Positions 7,029 to 15,614 of a stretch of 23,175 nt of DNA are shown here, in pieces. Under the pieces are notes generated by a model, which saw only the letters and a program-made list of their open reading frames with translations, did not search any database and was not told the DNA's origin. Position 1 is the first letter of the stretch. Each line of letters begins with the position of its first letter. The translations under genes were made by a program, and so were the position numbers. Origin of the DNA: Clostridia bacterium (GTDB lineage: Bacteria; Bacillota_A; Clostridia; Oscillospirales; UBA929); NCBI GenBank assembly GCA_026001245.1, contig BNZR01000017.1, positions 1-23,175 of the forward strand. The letters run 5' to 3'.

Positions 7029-7902
7029 TGCGGGGGTTTTGTTTAAGAATCCTGTTATTGCGGCCTCTGGGACTTTTGGTTTTGGGTTGGAATATTGCAA
7101 TTTTTATGATGTTGGGTTGCTTGGCGGGATTTGTACTAAGGGGTTGACATTGCATCCAAGACAGGGGAATTCGGGGTTGCGGGTTTTTGAGACGGCTTCC
7201 GGTATGATGAATAGCGTTGGGTTGCAGAATCCGGGGATTTTGCACTTTTTGGAGCATGAACTGCCAGAAATGCGCCGATTTGATACTGTTATTATCGCAA
7301 ATTTGGGCGGCGGGACGGTTGAGGAATATGTTGAGGGTGCGGTGTTGCTGGACGCTTCATTGGTTGACATAATTGAGTTGAATATCTCTTGCCCCAATGT
7401 TAAGCATGGGGGGATGGCATTTGGGATTAAGGCCGAGGCGGCCTTTGAGGTGGTTCGCGCTGTGCGTGAGAAATGCCGAAAGCCCTTGATGGTAAAGCTT
7501 TCGCCCAACTGCGAGGACATTGTTGCTATGGCTCGCGCCTGCGTGGAGGCGGGGGCGGACGCACTGTCCTTGGTCAACACTTTTAAGGCTATGGCTGTTG
7601 ACATAAAAACGCGGCGCGTTGTGTTTGACAACGTGACGGCGGGGTTGTCCGGTCCCGCGATTAAGCCCATCGCGTTGCGCATGGTCTACGAAGTGTGTGA
7701 AGCTGTGGACGTGCCTGTGGTCGGCATGGGCGGGATTATGTGCGCCGAGGACGCGGCGGAGTTCATTATGGCGGGAGCGGCGGCGATTCAGGTTGGGACG
7801 GCGAATTTCGCCAATCCACACGCCGCGTTGGATATTGTCCGCGGGTTGGGAAGCTACAAAATAAATGAGATTAGGGGATGTATCAGGCATGGAAAAACGT
7901 GA
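7000..7902 (+). CDS. pyrD: Dihydroorotate dehydrogenase B (NAD+), catalytic subunit (300 aa)
   Basis: PyrD is the FMN-containing catalytic subunit that oxidises dihydroorotate to orotate together with PyrK. Seen are the N-terminal [15 protein letters not shown], the FMN/substrate lysine in CTKGLT (K47), the substrate strand SVGLQNPG, the class-1B active-site cysteine in [11 protein letters not shown] (C131), and the C-terminal FMN phosphate site GMGGI...[12 protein letters not shown] 7000 lies 7 nt after AGGAG (6988-6992); ATG 7006 is the alternative. The first third is AT-richer than the rest: I count 82/180 G+C (46%) in 7021-7200 and 108/180 (60%) in 7681-7860. Confidence 0.96.
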   Translation: MTMNNEQLTIAGVLFKNPVIAASGTFGFGLEYCNFYDVGLLGGICTKGLTLHPRQGNSGLRVFETASGMMNSVGLQNPGILHFLEHELPEMRRFDTVIIANLGGGTVEEYVEGAVLLDASLVDIIELNISCPNVKHGGMAFGIKAEAAFEVVRAVREKCRKPLMVKLSPNCEDIVAMARACVEAGADALSLVNTFKAMAVDIKTRRVVFDNVTAGLSGPAIKPIALRMVYEVCEAVDVPVVGMGGIMCAEDAAEFIMAGAAAIQVGTANFANPHAALDIVRGLGSYKINEIRGCIRHGKT

Positions 7903-8413
7903 AATTGCGCAGGAAATCTATAAAATATCGCACATTACGGGGACTTTTACGCTCCGCTCCGGGCAGGTGTCCAACGAGTATTTTGACAAGTACCTGTTTG
8001 AGTCCCAGCCCAAGCTATTGGCGGAGATCGCGAAACTTATGAAACCCTTGATACCGCAGGAGTCGGAGGTTTTGGCGGGGCTGGAGATGGGCGGGATTCC
8101 CGTTGTCACCGCGCTGTCGGCCGAGAGCGGAATCTCGGCGGCGTTCGTGCGGAAAAAGGCAAAGGAGTACGGCACGGCCAAGCTGTCGGAGGGCGCAAAC
8201 GTAGTCGGCAAGCGGGTTTGTGTCATCGAAGACGTGGTGACAACCGGCGGCCAGATTATCGAGAGCGTGCGCGAACTACGAGCCATCGGCGCGGTGGTGG
8301 ATACGGTGCTGTGCGTGATTCAGCGCAACGACGCGGCGACCGAAATCTTGGCAAAAGAAGGGCTTAAATTACTGCCCGCGCTGACGATGGAATATATAAA
8401 AAGTACGATTTAA
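7889..8413 (+). CDS. pyrE: Orotate phosphoribosyltransferase (174 aa)
   Basis: PyrE adds ribose 5-phosphate from PRPP to orotate, giving OMP for PyrF. The PRPP-binding signature [13 protein letters not shown] is at 110-122, and [14 protein letters not shown] (64-77) and the lysine loop [14 protein letters not shown] fit the family. I prefer ATG 7889 (MEKREIAQ), 11 nt after AGGGG, over the upstream in-frame ATG 7865, which has no clear ribosome site. It overlaps the pyrD end by 14 bases and closes the operon. No clear intrinsic terminator follows in the 76-base gap; that gap holds a TATAAT (8447-8452) for the next transcription unit. Confidence 0.96.
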   Translation: MEKREIAQEIYKISHITGTFTLRSGQVSNEYFDKYLFESQPKLLAEIAKLMKPLIPQESEVLAGLEMGGIPVVTALSAESGISAAFVRKKAKEYGTAKLSEGANVVGKRVCVIEDVVTTGGQIIESVRELRAIGAVVDTVLCVIQRNDAATEILAKEGLKLLPALTMEYIKSTI

Positions 8414-8446
8414 CAATTTGTTCACCAAATCTGGCCGAATATGTAG

Positions 8447-8452
8447 TATAAT
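8447..8452 (+). promoter_or_regulatory. -10 box (TATAAT) ahead of the two-component pair
   Basis: A perfect TATAAT places the transcription start near 8459 and leaves a leader of about 30 nt before the response-regulator ATG. No -35 hexamer at 16-18 bp is recognisable; TTGTTC at 8418-8423 is too far away (23 bp). An activator-dependent promoter would fit this picture, but that is inference. Confidence 0.45.
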
Positions 8453-8489
8453 ATAGCCGTCATTCTATTTTTGAAAGGCGGCTTGGCTT

Positions 8490-9227
8490 ATGTCGGAAGA
8501 ATTTTTGGAACAATTGGAAGAGGGCGAGGAGCTAAACCTAGAAAAGGTCTTGATTGTTGAGGACGATGAAAATATCGCGGAGATACTGCGGATGTACCTG
8601 GCGCGGGAGGGCTATGACGTAGCTGTCGCGGAGAACGGGCGCGAGGGTCTGCGGCTTTTTGAGGAGCTACAGCCCATACTGGTTATGCTTGACATCATGC
8701 TGCCCGTGACGGACGGGTGGGAGGTGCTGAAAATCATACGCCAGACCTCTAAGGTTCCCGTAATCATGCTGACCGCCAAGGGGCAGACTGTGGACAAGGT
8801 GCAGGGGCTGGAGATGGGCGCGGACGACTACATCACAAAGCCCTTTGAGATGAAAGAGGTCATGGCGCGGGTACACGCGGTTATGCGCCGCTATGACCAG
8901 AATCAGCCGCCAAAACGCTTGGAATTTGACAATTTGGTAATCGACATGGCCGCCTATGTTTTGATTGCGGACGGAAAGTCGATTGAAGTGCCGCCCAAGG
9001 AGCTTGAGCTTTTGGCGCACTTGGCCGCATCGCCCAACCGCGTCTACACGCGCAATCAACTGCTGGACGAGGTGTGGGGGTTTGATTACTTCGGCGACAG
9101 CCGCACCGTGGACGTTCACATCAAGCGTCTGCGCGAAAAGCTGGACGGCGCCAGCGACCGGTGGGCCTTGAAAACCGTGTGGGGCATTGGTTATAAGTTC
9201 GCCTTGGATGAGCAGGCGGAAGCGTGA
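8490..9227 (+). CDS. OmpR/PhoB-family response regulator (245 aa)
   Basis: A receiver domain (about residues 19-135) has the acidic pocket VEDDEN (D25, D26), the phosphoacceptor D68 in VMLDIMLP, the switch Thr in MLTAKG (T95) and the conserved Lys in ITKPFE (K117). It is followed by a winged-helix DNA-binding domain with RVYTRNQLLDEVWGFDYFGDSRTVDVHIKRLREKL. An acidic extension of about 18 residues (MSEEFLEQLEEGEELNLE) precedes the usual 'KVLIVEDD' start; the ribosome site GAAAGGCGG before ATG 8490 supports it. The stop overlaps the kinase GTG, so the two proteins are translationally coupled partners. The signal is unknown. Confidence 0.95.
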   Translation: MSEEFLEQLEEGEELNLEKVLIVEDDENIAEILRMYLAREGYDVAVAENGREGLRLFEELQPILVMLDIMLPVTDGWEVLKIIRQTSKVPVIMLTAKGQTVDKVQGLEMGADDYITKPFEMKEVMARVHAVMRRYDQNQPPKRLEFDNLVIDMAAYVLIADGKSIEVPPKELELLAHLAASPNRVYTRNQLLDEVWGFDYFGDSRTVDVHIKRLREKLDGASDRWALKTVWGIGYKFALDEQAEA

Positions 9228-10642
9228 ATACGGTATTTGCGAAGCACTACAAGTGGCTCTCCGCGCTGATTTTCTTCACGGTGTTGTTGATAGGGCTTAC
9301 GTTTTTGGTCGCGTCGGGCATGTATATTTCCTCGGAGCGCATGCAACGCTTGGAGCGCAACGCGGAGATAAGCGCGGGGGTTATTTCCGCGTATATCGAC
9401 GAGCGCGGCAACCTTGACGCGCGCTTTAAGGGTTGGATGACGGCCGCCGGGGAGATTATGGAGGCGCATATCCTGCTGTGCGACTCCGAGGGCGTGGTGC
9501 TGATGTGTTCGGACGACTTTTTTTGCTTGGAACACAGGGGCGACGTTCTGCCGCAAGCCCTGACCGATGAGGTGCTTGCCGACGGCTCGGCGGGCGCGCA
9601 CAGCGACTTGGGCGGGGTTTACGATTCGCTGTATGACGTGGCCGCAAGGGCGGTCAGCTTTGACGGAGAAATGGTGGGGTATGTCACGGTAGCCACGAGT
9701 ACCTCCGAAAACTTGGTGCTTATTAAAGTGTTCTGGCGCATATTCCTGCTGATAGCGATAGTAGTGTTGCTGATAGTGTGCGGCTCGGCCTACTGGGTGT
9801 CCAAAAAACTGACCGACCCGCTTAAGGCTATCTCGCACGCCGCAAGCAGTTATGCGGCGGGCGATTTCACGCCGCGTGTACCAACCGATCCCTGCGCTCA
9901 GGACGAGGTTAGCCTGCTGTGCGGGAATTTTAACGCCATGGCCGACGCGTTGCAGCAGTTAGAGGAGTTGCGGCGAGAGTTTATCGCCAACGTGTCCCAC
10001 GAGCTGCGCACGCCTATGACCGTAATCACGGGCTATGTGGACGGGATTTTGGACGGGACGATACCGCCGAACGACCGCCAGCGTTACCTTACGATTATCA
10101 GCGAGGAGGTGCGCCGCCTGTCGCGCCTGGTGGCGCGTATGCTGGATATCACGCAGATTCAGGCGGGGCAGGTGGCCTACAGCCCGCGCCCGGTCAACCT
10201 TTGCGAGATTGTGCGGCGTGTTATCTTGGGCTTTGAAAGCCGCATAGAGGCCAAACGCATAGAGGCGGAGTGCGAACTGCCGGAGCAGGACATCAACGTG
10301 ATGTTTGACCCGGACGCGCTGACGCAGGTTATCACCAACTTGACCGACAACGCCATAAAGTTCACGCCGACTAAGGGAACACTGCGGTTGTCGGTGGCCT
10401 ATAAGGGACACCGGGCGACGGTAAGCGTTAGCAATTCCGGCGCGGAGATACCTGCTTCCGACCTGCCATTTGTGTTCGACCGCTTCCACAAGGCCGACAA
10501 GTCCCGCGCCGAGGACAAGGCCGGGCTGGGGCTGGGGCTGTATATAGTGAAAAACATCCTGTCCACCAATAGGGAGGACATAAAAGTGACCAGCGAGAAC
10601 GGTTTTACCACATTTACCTTCGGCGTTAATTTAGCGAAATAA
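9224..10642 (+). CDS. Membrane sensor histidine kinase (472 aa)
   Basis: Two membrane helices (about 11-34 and 171-193) flank an extracytoplasmic sensor of about 135 residues. A HAMP domain (KKLTDPLKAISHAASSYAAGDF) follows, then the HisKA box FIANVSHELRTPMT with phosphoacceptor H259, the N-box TNLTDNAIKFT, an F-box PFVFDRFHKADKSR and the G2 loop GLGLGLYIVKN. The G1 box reads SNSGAEIP, an Asn-type variant also seen in other clostridial kinases. Translation starts at GTG 9224 within the stop of the response regulator. The HtrA protease downstream suggests the pair monitors envelope stress, but the PhoR-like architecture fits other inputs too. Confidence 0.95.
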   Translation: MNTVFAKHYKWLSALIFFTVLLIGLTFLVASGMYISSERMQRLERNAEISAGVISAYIDERGNLDARFKGWMTAAGEIMEAHILLCDSEGVVLMCSDDFFCLEHRGDVLPQALTDEVLADGSAGAHSDLGGVYDSLYDVAARAVSFDGEMVGYVTVATSTSENLVLIKVFWRIFLLIAIVVLLIVCGSAYWVSKKLTDPLKAISHAASSYAAGDFTPRVPTDPCAQDEVSLLCGNFNAMADALQQLEELRREFIANVSHELRTPMTVITGYVDGILDGTIPPNDRQRYLTIISEEVRRLSRLVARMLDITQIQAGQVAYSPRPVNLCEIVRRVILGFESRIEAKRIEAECELPEQDINVMFDPDALTQVITNLTDNAIKFTPTKGTLRLSVAYKGHRATVSVSNSGAEIPASDLPFVFDRFHKADKSRAEDKAGLGLGLYIVKNILSTNREDIKVTSENGFTTFTFGVNLAK

Positions 10643-10656
10643 GAGGTGCGTTTCAC

Positions 10657-12030
10657 ATGGACGAAAACAACAAGGACAGATTGCATATACCCAAGGGCTT
10701 TGAACCCGTTTTCCTGCCCGAAGCCCGCGACAATCAGGCCGCAGAGCCGGAGATGGGGGAGCGGCGCAGTTTCACGCTGTCACGCGTAAGCGCCCCGCCG
10801 TCGTTTGCCGAGCGGGACAACGCGGAGGAGCAAGCGGCGCGGTCTCCCTATGCCCGTTTCGGGTATCAGAACGAGCTTCCGGCGGCGGCGCGTAAAAAGG
10901 GACACCCCCTGCTGTTTGGGGGGCTTATCGGCGCGGGTATCGCGCTGTTCGTGCTGATGTTTGTGTTTTTGGCGCAGGGGTCGGGGGATTTGAACCCGTT
11001 CCCCGGCTTGCCGACGTTGCCCGGAATGTCCGCGCCGCCCGAATCGACGCAGACCTTGGTGCCGTCCGGGGGCGGCGACGCGGAGCTTGCGCTGAATCCC
11101 CGCCCGAAAGAGACCTTGACTACCGCGCAGATCGCCGACCGCAACGTGGCCGGTGTGGTGTGCATATTGGTGACGGACGCACGCGGGCGCGGCGGGTCGG
11201 CCACGGGGATTATCATGACTAAAAGCGGCTACGTTATAACCAACCATCACGTTGTAAACGGCGCGGCGAAGATAGACGTGGTGCTGGAGGACGGAACGCG
11301 CTACAGCGCGAGCTTGGTCGGCATGGACAGAGCCACCGACCTGGCCGTTATAAAAATCAGCGCGCCGGGACTGGCTCCCGCAGAATTCGGCGACTCGGAT
11401 TTGATGAGCGTGGGCGAGCCTGTGGTTGTAATCGGCAACCCGCTGGGGATTGAACTGCACGGCACGGTGACCAACGGCATTATCTCGGCAGTCAACCGCG
11501 ACATTGAGGTGGACGGCAGGTATATGACGGTACTACAGACCAACGCGTCCGTCAATCCCGGCAATTCGGGCGGCCCGATGATAAACGAGTACGGGCAGGT
11601 TATCGGCGTTGTCTCCAGTAAGATTATGGGTAGTTTCACCAGTTCGGTCGAGGGGCTGGGTTTTGCCATACCGATAACGCCCGCCAAGCCGATAATCGAC
11701 GCGCTGATTCGTGACGGCTACGTTGCGGGGCGCGTGGCGATAGGCATAACAAACTCCGAGGTGGTGGACATCGAAACCTCGCGCTATTACGACGTGCCTG
11801 TGGGGATAAAGGTGCTGGGCGTAAACGAAAACAGCGATATTTACAAGCAGGGGTTGAGGGTAAACGACATAATAACGGCCGCCGACGGCAAGGAGATAAC
11901 CACGCTGGAGGGTCTGCGCGACATTCGCGACACGCATAAGGTTGGGGAGAGTATGACGATAAAGGTGTATCGCGAGGGGGAGACGTTTGATATTACGTTT
12001 AAGCTGATGGACGAGGGGGAATTGCAGTAG
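10657..12030 (+). CDS. Membrane-anchored HtrA/DegP-type serine protease with PDZ domain (457 aa)
   Basis: A long, probably unstructured cytoplasmic N-terminus (1-82) precedes one membrane helix (about 84-107) and a Pro-rich linker (PGLPTLPGMSAPPES). The trypsin-like domain has the triad H198 (ITNHHVV), D228 (ATDLAVIKI) and S304 (NPGNSGGPM), and a C-terminal PDZ domain (about 365-455) contains INDIITAADGKEI-like peptide-binding features (RVNDIITAADGKEI). Such proteins degrade or refold misfolded exported proteins on the outer face of the membrane. It lies 14 nt after the kinase gene and probably shares its transcript, an arrangement common for HtrA regulation. A strong hairpin follows. Confidence 0.95.
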   Translation: MDENNKDRLHIPKGFEPVFLPEARDNQAAEPEMGERRSFTLSRVSAPPSFAERDNAEEQAARSPYARFGYQNELPAAARKKGHPLLFGGLIGAGIALFVLMFVFLAQGSGDLNPFPGLPTLPGMSAPPESTQTLVPSGGGDAELALNPRPKETLTTAQIADRNVAGVVCILVTDARGRGGSATGIIMTKSGYVITNHHVVNGAAKIDVVLEDGTRYSASLVGMDRATDLAVIKISAPGLAPAEFGDSDLMSVGEPVVVIGNPLGIELHGTVTNGIISAVNRDIEVDGRYMTVLQTNASVNPGNSGGPMINEYGQVIGVVSSKIMGSFTSSVEGLGFAIPITPAKPIIDALIRDGYVAGRVAIGITNSEVVDIETSRYYDVPVGIKVLGVNENSDIYKQGLRVNDIITAADGKEITTLEGLRDIRDTHKVGESMTIKVYREGETFDITFKLMDEGELQ

Positions 12031-12049
12031 GGGGGAGGTTACAAAAGGG

Positions 12050-12085
12050 AAGTCGCTAAAGGACTAGTATCCTTTAGCGACTTTT
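12050..12085 (+). terminator. Strong intrinsic terminator after the htrA-type gene
   Basis: AAGTCGCTAAAGGA (12050-12063) pairs perfectly with TCCTTTAGCGACTT (12070-12083) across a six-base loop, giving a 14-bp stem that ends in TTTT, followed by ACTCG. The T-tract is short, but the stem and its place 20 nt after the stop make it the likely end of the regulator-kinase-protease transcript. The rest of the gap (12086-12179) has only a small GGGG-ACAA-CCCC stem near 12140 and the CATAAACTA box at 12154. Confidence 0.85.
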
Positions 12086-12179
12086 ACTCGCTTGGGGAAA
12101 TAGCGGGCTACCCCTAGTGCTTTTCAAAGCAGTTCTTTTGGGGACAACCCCGTCATAAACTATGGCGAGGTGAAACAAC

Positions 12180-13028
12180 ATGGATACTATTACCACGCTC
12201 TTACCCCCGGCCTTGCGCCGGCACATCACAAATCTTGAAACCGCGGAGGAGCTTCGACTGCGTGCCGGGCGGCGATTGGGCATAGTTCGCGGCGGCACGG
12301 AAACGCTGTCCGGCTTTATCGTCACGGCTGAAATCATTGCCGCTGTAATGGAAGCGGCCACACAAGGCTCTATGCACACAGCACTTGAAAGCGTGCGCGG
12401 CGGCTACATAACCGTCCCCGGCGGCCATCGTTTGGGTCTGGGAGGGACCGCCGTCATGCAACACGGCGAGGTCAAAGCCCTGCGCGACATTTCCTCAATA
12501 AATATCCGCGTGGCGCGGGACAGACGCGGCGTGGCCGCGCCGCTGATGAGCCGACTGCGCCGCCCTGATGCGTCCGCCTACAACACGCTGATTTTATCGC
12601 CGCCGGGGTTGGGGAAAACGACGTTATTGCGCGACATTATCCGCGAGCTGTCGGACGGCGGTCTGCGCGTATCCGTTGCGGACGAGCGCGGCGAGATTGC
12701 CGCCTCCTATCGCGGCGCGCCGCAATTGGATGTCGGTACGCGTTCCGACGTTTTAGAGGGTTGCCCGAAGGCCGTGGCCGCCATGCTTATGCTTCGCGCC
12801 CACTCGCCGCAGGTGCTGGCCGTGGACGAAATCACCGCGCCGGAGGACGTTGAGGCGATACGTGCCGCATCCTACTGCGGCGTTAGTCTGTTGGCGACGG
12901 CGCACGGCGCGGCGATGGACGACCTGTGGCGGCGCGGCGCGTATCGCGGCGCACCGGAATTGTTCGAGCGCGTGGTGACCATAAAAATGGTCGGCGGCAA
13001 GCGAACCTATGGGGTGGACGCGCTGTGA
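12180..13028 (+). CDS. spoIIIAA: Stage III sporulation protein AA, secretion-type ATPase (282 aa)
   Basis: SpoIIIAA is the cytoplasmic ATPase of the SpoIIIA-SpoIIQ channel that the mother cell builds around the engulfed forespore; it resembles type II/IV secretion ATPases. The Walker A motif is SPPGLGKTTLL (K146), Walker B is VLAVDEIT (D206, E207), and an upstream DERGEI segment is typical. ATG 12180 follows GAGGTG by 7 nt. It is the first of eight genes in canonical order. The operon is under sigma-E in Bacillus; here a CATAAACTA at 12154-12162 looks like such a -10, but it lies so near the ribosome site that I do not trust it. Confidence 0.95.
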   Translation: MDTITTLLPPALRRHITNLETAEELRLRAGRRLGIVRGGTETLSGFIVTAEIIAAVMEAATQGSMHTALESVRGGYITVPGGHRLGLGGTAVMQHGEVKALRDISSINIRVARDRRGVAAPLMSRLRRPDASAYNTLILSPPGLGKTTLLRDIIRELSDGGLRVSVADERGEIAASYRGAPQLDVGTRSDVLEGCPKAVAAMLMLRAHSPQVLAVDEITAPEDVEAIRAASYCGVSLLATAHGAAMDDLWRRGAYRGAPELFERVVTIKMVGGKRTYGVDAL

Positions 13029-13519
13029 GGGAGCTTATCGGCGCGGTATTGCTTATCGGCGGCACGGCGTTTTGCGGCGCGGCGGCGGCGCGGCGGCTGG
13101 CAATCAGGGCGCGGGTTTTGGCCGCGCTGACCTCCGCCGTCGGGGTTATGCAGGCCGAGATAAGCTTTGGATACACCGCGTTGCCCGTGATTTTCGCCAA
13201 GCTGGCCGACGCGTATCCCAACTTGTCCGGGCTGTTCAGGCCATGCGCCGCCGCGCTGACGGGCGACAGCCGCCTTGAGGATCGCCTAAACGCGGGGCTG
13301 TCCACGCTTCCCCTGAAGCCCGACGAGCGCGAAGTTTTACGAGAGCTAGGCAGCGTGGGGCGGTACGACGCGGAAAGCTCCGCCGCCCTGATGGAGCGGA
13401 TAAAGCTACGCGTGTCAGATTTTGCGGAGCGGGCGCGGGAGGAACAGCGCGAAAAATCCAGATTATACGGCTTTATGGGCGCGGCGGCGGGAATCGCCAT
13501 AACAATTCTAATCATTTAG
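13025..13519 (+). CDS. spoIIIAB: Stage III sporulation protein AB (164 aa)
   Basis: An N-terminal membrane helix (ELIGAVLLIGGTAFCGAAAA), a central helical region containing LTSAVGVMQAEISFGYTALP (the recognisable SpoIIIAB segment), and a C-terminal helix (GFMGAAAGIAITILII) flank a charged region. This GspF/T2SF-like membrane protein belongs to the channel's mother-cell membrane complex. I start it at GTG 13025, overlapping the spoIIIAA stop; the upstream extension of the open frame lies wholly within spoIIIAA. Length is close to that of the Bacillus protein (about 170 aa). Confidence 0.93.
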   Translation: MRELIGAVLLIGGTAFCGAAAARRLAIRARVLAALTSAVGVMQAEISFGYTALPVIFAKLADAYPNLSGLFRPCAAALTGDSRLEDRLNAGLSTLPLKPDEREVLRELGSVGRYDAESSAALMERIKLRVSDFAERAREEQREKSRLYGFMGAAAGIAITILII

Positions 13520-13530
13520 GAGGCATACAA

Positions 13531-13725
13531 ATGAACATCGACCTGATTTTTAAGATTGCGGCGGTGGGGATTTTGGTAACGGTGCTGAACTTGATACTAA
13601 AAGGCTCGGATCGCGGCGACCAGGCGTTGATGGTCAGCTTGGCGGGGCTTGTGGTAGTCATGGTGATGGTGCTTAAAGAGATAAGCGGACTGTTCGACCT
13701 CGTAAAAACCCTGTTCGATTTGTAA
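13531..13725 (+). CDS. spoIIIAC: Stage III sporulation protein AC (64 aa)
   Basis: A very short protein made of two membrane helices (IFKIAAVGILVTVLNLIL and ALMVSLAGLVVVMVMVL) joined by the polar loop KGSDRGDQ, matching SpoIIIAC in size and layout. It has an AGGAGG ribosome site ahead of ATG 13531. It is a conserved integral membrane part of the SpoIIIA channel. Confidence 0.95.
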   Translation: MNIDLIFKIAAVGILVTVLNLILKGSDRGDQALMVSLAGLVVVMVMVLKEISGLFDLVKTLFDL

Positions 13726-13730
13726 CGGCC

Positions 13731-14108
13731 ATGCTTAAAATTTTGGGGCTGACAATCACGGGGGTACTGCTGTCCGTGACGCTGAAAAAATACAATCCGG
13801 AGCAGGGGTTGCTGGTGTCGCTGGCCGCGACGTCGGCTTTGGCGTTTATTATATGTATGCTGTTGTCGCCCGTTGTCGCGTACGCGGTCGAGCTGTTCGG
13901 CGCGACGGGGCTGGACGCGGCCATCTTCACGCCGCTACTAAAATGCGTTGGTATCAGTGTGATTGCGCGTCTTGCGGCGGAGCTGTGCCGGGACGCGAAA
14001 GAGAATTCTATCGCGGCGGCGGTGGAGCTGGGCGCGGCGGCGATGATTATAGTCAGCGCGATGCCGCTGTTTGTGGCGGTGCTGAATCTGTTGAAAGGCT
14101 TGCTATGA
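13731..14108 (+). CDS. spoIIIAD: Stage III sporulation protein AD (125 aa)
   Basis: Three to four membrane helices with the N-terminal pattern LGLTITGVLLSVTLKKYNPE, a conserved KKYNPE turn and a helix ending in RDAKENSIAAAVELGAAAMI identify SpoIIIAD, an integral membrane component of the feeding-tube complex. It begins 5 nt after spoIIIAC with no strong ribosome site of its own, so translation is probably coupled. Its stop overlaps the spoIIIAE ATG. Confidence 0.95.
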   Translation: MLKILGLTITGVLLSVTLKKYNPEQGLLVSLAATSALAFIICMLLSPVVAYAVELFGATGLDAAIFTPLLKCVGISVIARLAAELCRDAKENSIAAAVELGAAAMIIVSAMPLFVAVLNLLKGLL

Positions 14109-15166
14109 GATATATTGTCGCGCTTGCGCTGTTTCTGGCGGTCATGCCGCTTTGCCTCGCCTCGGACTACGGCGCGGGGCAAATCCCGATTCCAAGCGGC
14201 GCGGAAGCTGTGCTTGAAGAACAAACGCCCTTGGACACCGACCTAAACGGCGGGCTGTCTAAGCTACTCGACACGGCCATGGACTTGATCAAAGCCCAGA
14301 GCGGCGGCGCGTTGCGGACGCTGTTTTTGCTCGTGGCCGTGGCGGTGCTGATGGGTATCGCCAGCGGCATGTGGAACGCCACGGGCGGCACGGCGGACAC
14401 CGCGATACGCGTTGCGGGGATTCTTGCGGCGGCGGCGGTCAGCTTCGGCGGCACGCGGGCGCTGATTGACCTGACCCGTGACACGGTGACGCAAATCGGC
14501 ACATTTTCCAAGGCGCTGTTGCCAGTCATGGCCACGGCCACTGTCGCCACGGGCGCACCCGCCGGAGCCGTTGCGCGTCACGCGGCCACGTTGCTGTTCT
14601 CGGACGTGCTTATCACCGTAATCGACCGCTTTCTGCTCCCCGCCGCATATCTGTACGCTGCCGCGCTTACGGCGGACGCGGCCTTGGGCGGCGCGGCGCT
14701 GTCCGGGGTTGTGCGCTTCATCAAGTGGGGGACGGGGACACTGCTTAAGGTGCTGATGACCGTCTACGTGGGTTACTTGACAGTCAGCGGCGCGGTGGCG
14801 GGCGCGGCGGACGCTATGCTGCAAAAAAGCGCGAAGCTGGCCATATCGGGCATGGTTCCCGTGGTGGGCGGGATATTATCCGACGCGTCCGAGACCGTTA
14901 TCGCGGGCGCGGGAATCGTGAAAAGCTCGGTGGGAGTGTTCGGGCTGTTGGCGGTGCTGGGCGTGGTGCTTACCCCGATTATCACGCTTGGGATAAACTA
15001 CCTGCTGTACAAGCTTGCGGCGGCGGTAGCCGCTCCCGCCGCGCCGCCCGCCATCACTGAGTTTTTGGAGAAGCTGTCAGACGTGTTCGCGCTTATGCTG
15101 GGCATGACTGCCAGCGCGGCGTTGTTATTGCTAATCGGAATCGTGTCATGCATGATGGTAGGCTAA
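14105..15166 (+). CDS. spoIIIAE: Stage III sporulation protein AE (353 aa)
   Basis: A signal peptide (MRYIVALALFLAVMPLCLAS) is followed by a short external region (about 20-70) and a membrane domain with several hydrophobic helices, the recognisable SpoIIIAE core with FSKALLPVMATATVATGAPAG. It is the largest membrane subunit of the SpoIIIA channel. ATG 14105 overlaps the spoIIIAD stop (ATGA); the long upstream extension of the frame is antisense-free overlap with spoIIIAD in another frame and is not real. It is somewhat shorter than the Bacillus protein (about 400 aa), mainly at the N-terminal external part. Confidence 0.94.
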   Translation: MRYIVALALFLAVMPLCLASDYGAGQIPIPSGAEAVLEEQTPLDTDLNGGLSKLLDTAMDLIKAQSGGALRTLFLLVAVAVLMGIASGMWNATGGTADTAIRVAGILAAAAVSFGGTRALIDLTRDTVTQIGTFSKALLPVMATATVATGAPAGAVARHAATLLFSDVLITVIDRFLLPAAYLYAAALTADAALGGAALSGVVRFIKWGTGTLLKVLMTVYVGYLTVSGAVAGAADAMLQKSAKLAISGMVPVVGGILSDASETVIAGAGIVKSSVGVFGLLAVLGVVLTPIITLGINYLLYKLAAAVAAPAAPPAITEFLEKLSDVFALMLGMTASAALLLLIGIVSCMMVG

Positions 15167-15184
15167 TGATGGGAGGAACTTAAA

Positions 15185-15604
15185 ATGTCAGGATATGTTT
15201 GGTCGTTGATTGCGGCTTCTATGGCGGTGGCTATCGTCATGGCCGTCGCGCCCAAGGGCGTGTTGCGCCCTCTGCTTGGGACTGTGGCGGGGCTGCTTAT
15301 GATTCTTGCGTTGATAAAACCGCTCCCCGCTATGCCAGAGATACCAAAATTGTCCACAGAAAGCTATGCCCTGCCCACCGATTCCGGGGCGGCGGAGCTA
15401 AAAACTATCATACGGGAAAAGACAAGCGCATATATTTTGGCAAAGGCCAAGGAGCTTGGACTGGATACAACCGCCGAGGTCGTCTTGGACGAAAACAACA
15501 ATCCGTGGGGCGTGACGCTCTCCGTGTCCGACAAGCGGCTGACGGCGATTATCGAAAATGATCTTGGGATTCCCGCGGAGCGGCAGGTAACTGATTACAG
15601 ATAG
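15185..15604 (+). CDS. spoIIIAF: Stage III sporulation protein AF (139 aa)
   Basis: Two N-terminal membrane helices (WSLIAASMAVAIVMAVAP and LLGTVAGLLMILALIKPL) are followed by a soluble domain with a helix (KTIIREKTSAYILAKAKELG) and strands (TAEVVLDENNNPWGVTLSV), the ring-building-motif type domain of SpoIIIAF. GGGAGGA lies just upstream of ATG 15185. At 139 residues it is shorter than the Bacillus protein (about 200). Confidence 0.92.
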   Translation: MSGYVWSLIAASMAVAIVMAVAPKGVLRPLLGTVAGLLMILALIKPLPAMPEIPKLSTESYALPTDSGAAELKTIIREKTSAYILAKAKELGLDTTAEVVLDENNNPWGVTLSVSDKRLTAIIENDLGIPAERQVTDYR

Positions 15605-15614
15605 GGGCGCGATT

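Noticed and set aside
7357..7890. Long antisense frames over pyrD, the regulator and spoIIIA genes
   Set aside because: High G+C at third positions produces long open antisense frames; none has a ribosome site or recognisable domain.
10423..10500. Loss of the G1-box Asp in the histidine kinase (SNSGAEIP)
   Set aside because: Asn at this place is common in clostridial kinases of this type, and the H, N, F and G2 boxes are intact, so inactivation is not supported.
12154..12162. CATAAACTA as the sigma-E -10 of spoIIIA
   Set aside because: Transcription would begin at about 12168, inside the GAGGTG ribosome site at 12167-12172, and there is no clear -35. The real promoter may be elsewhere in 12086-12160.
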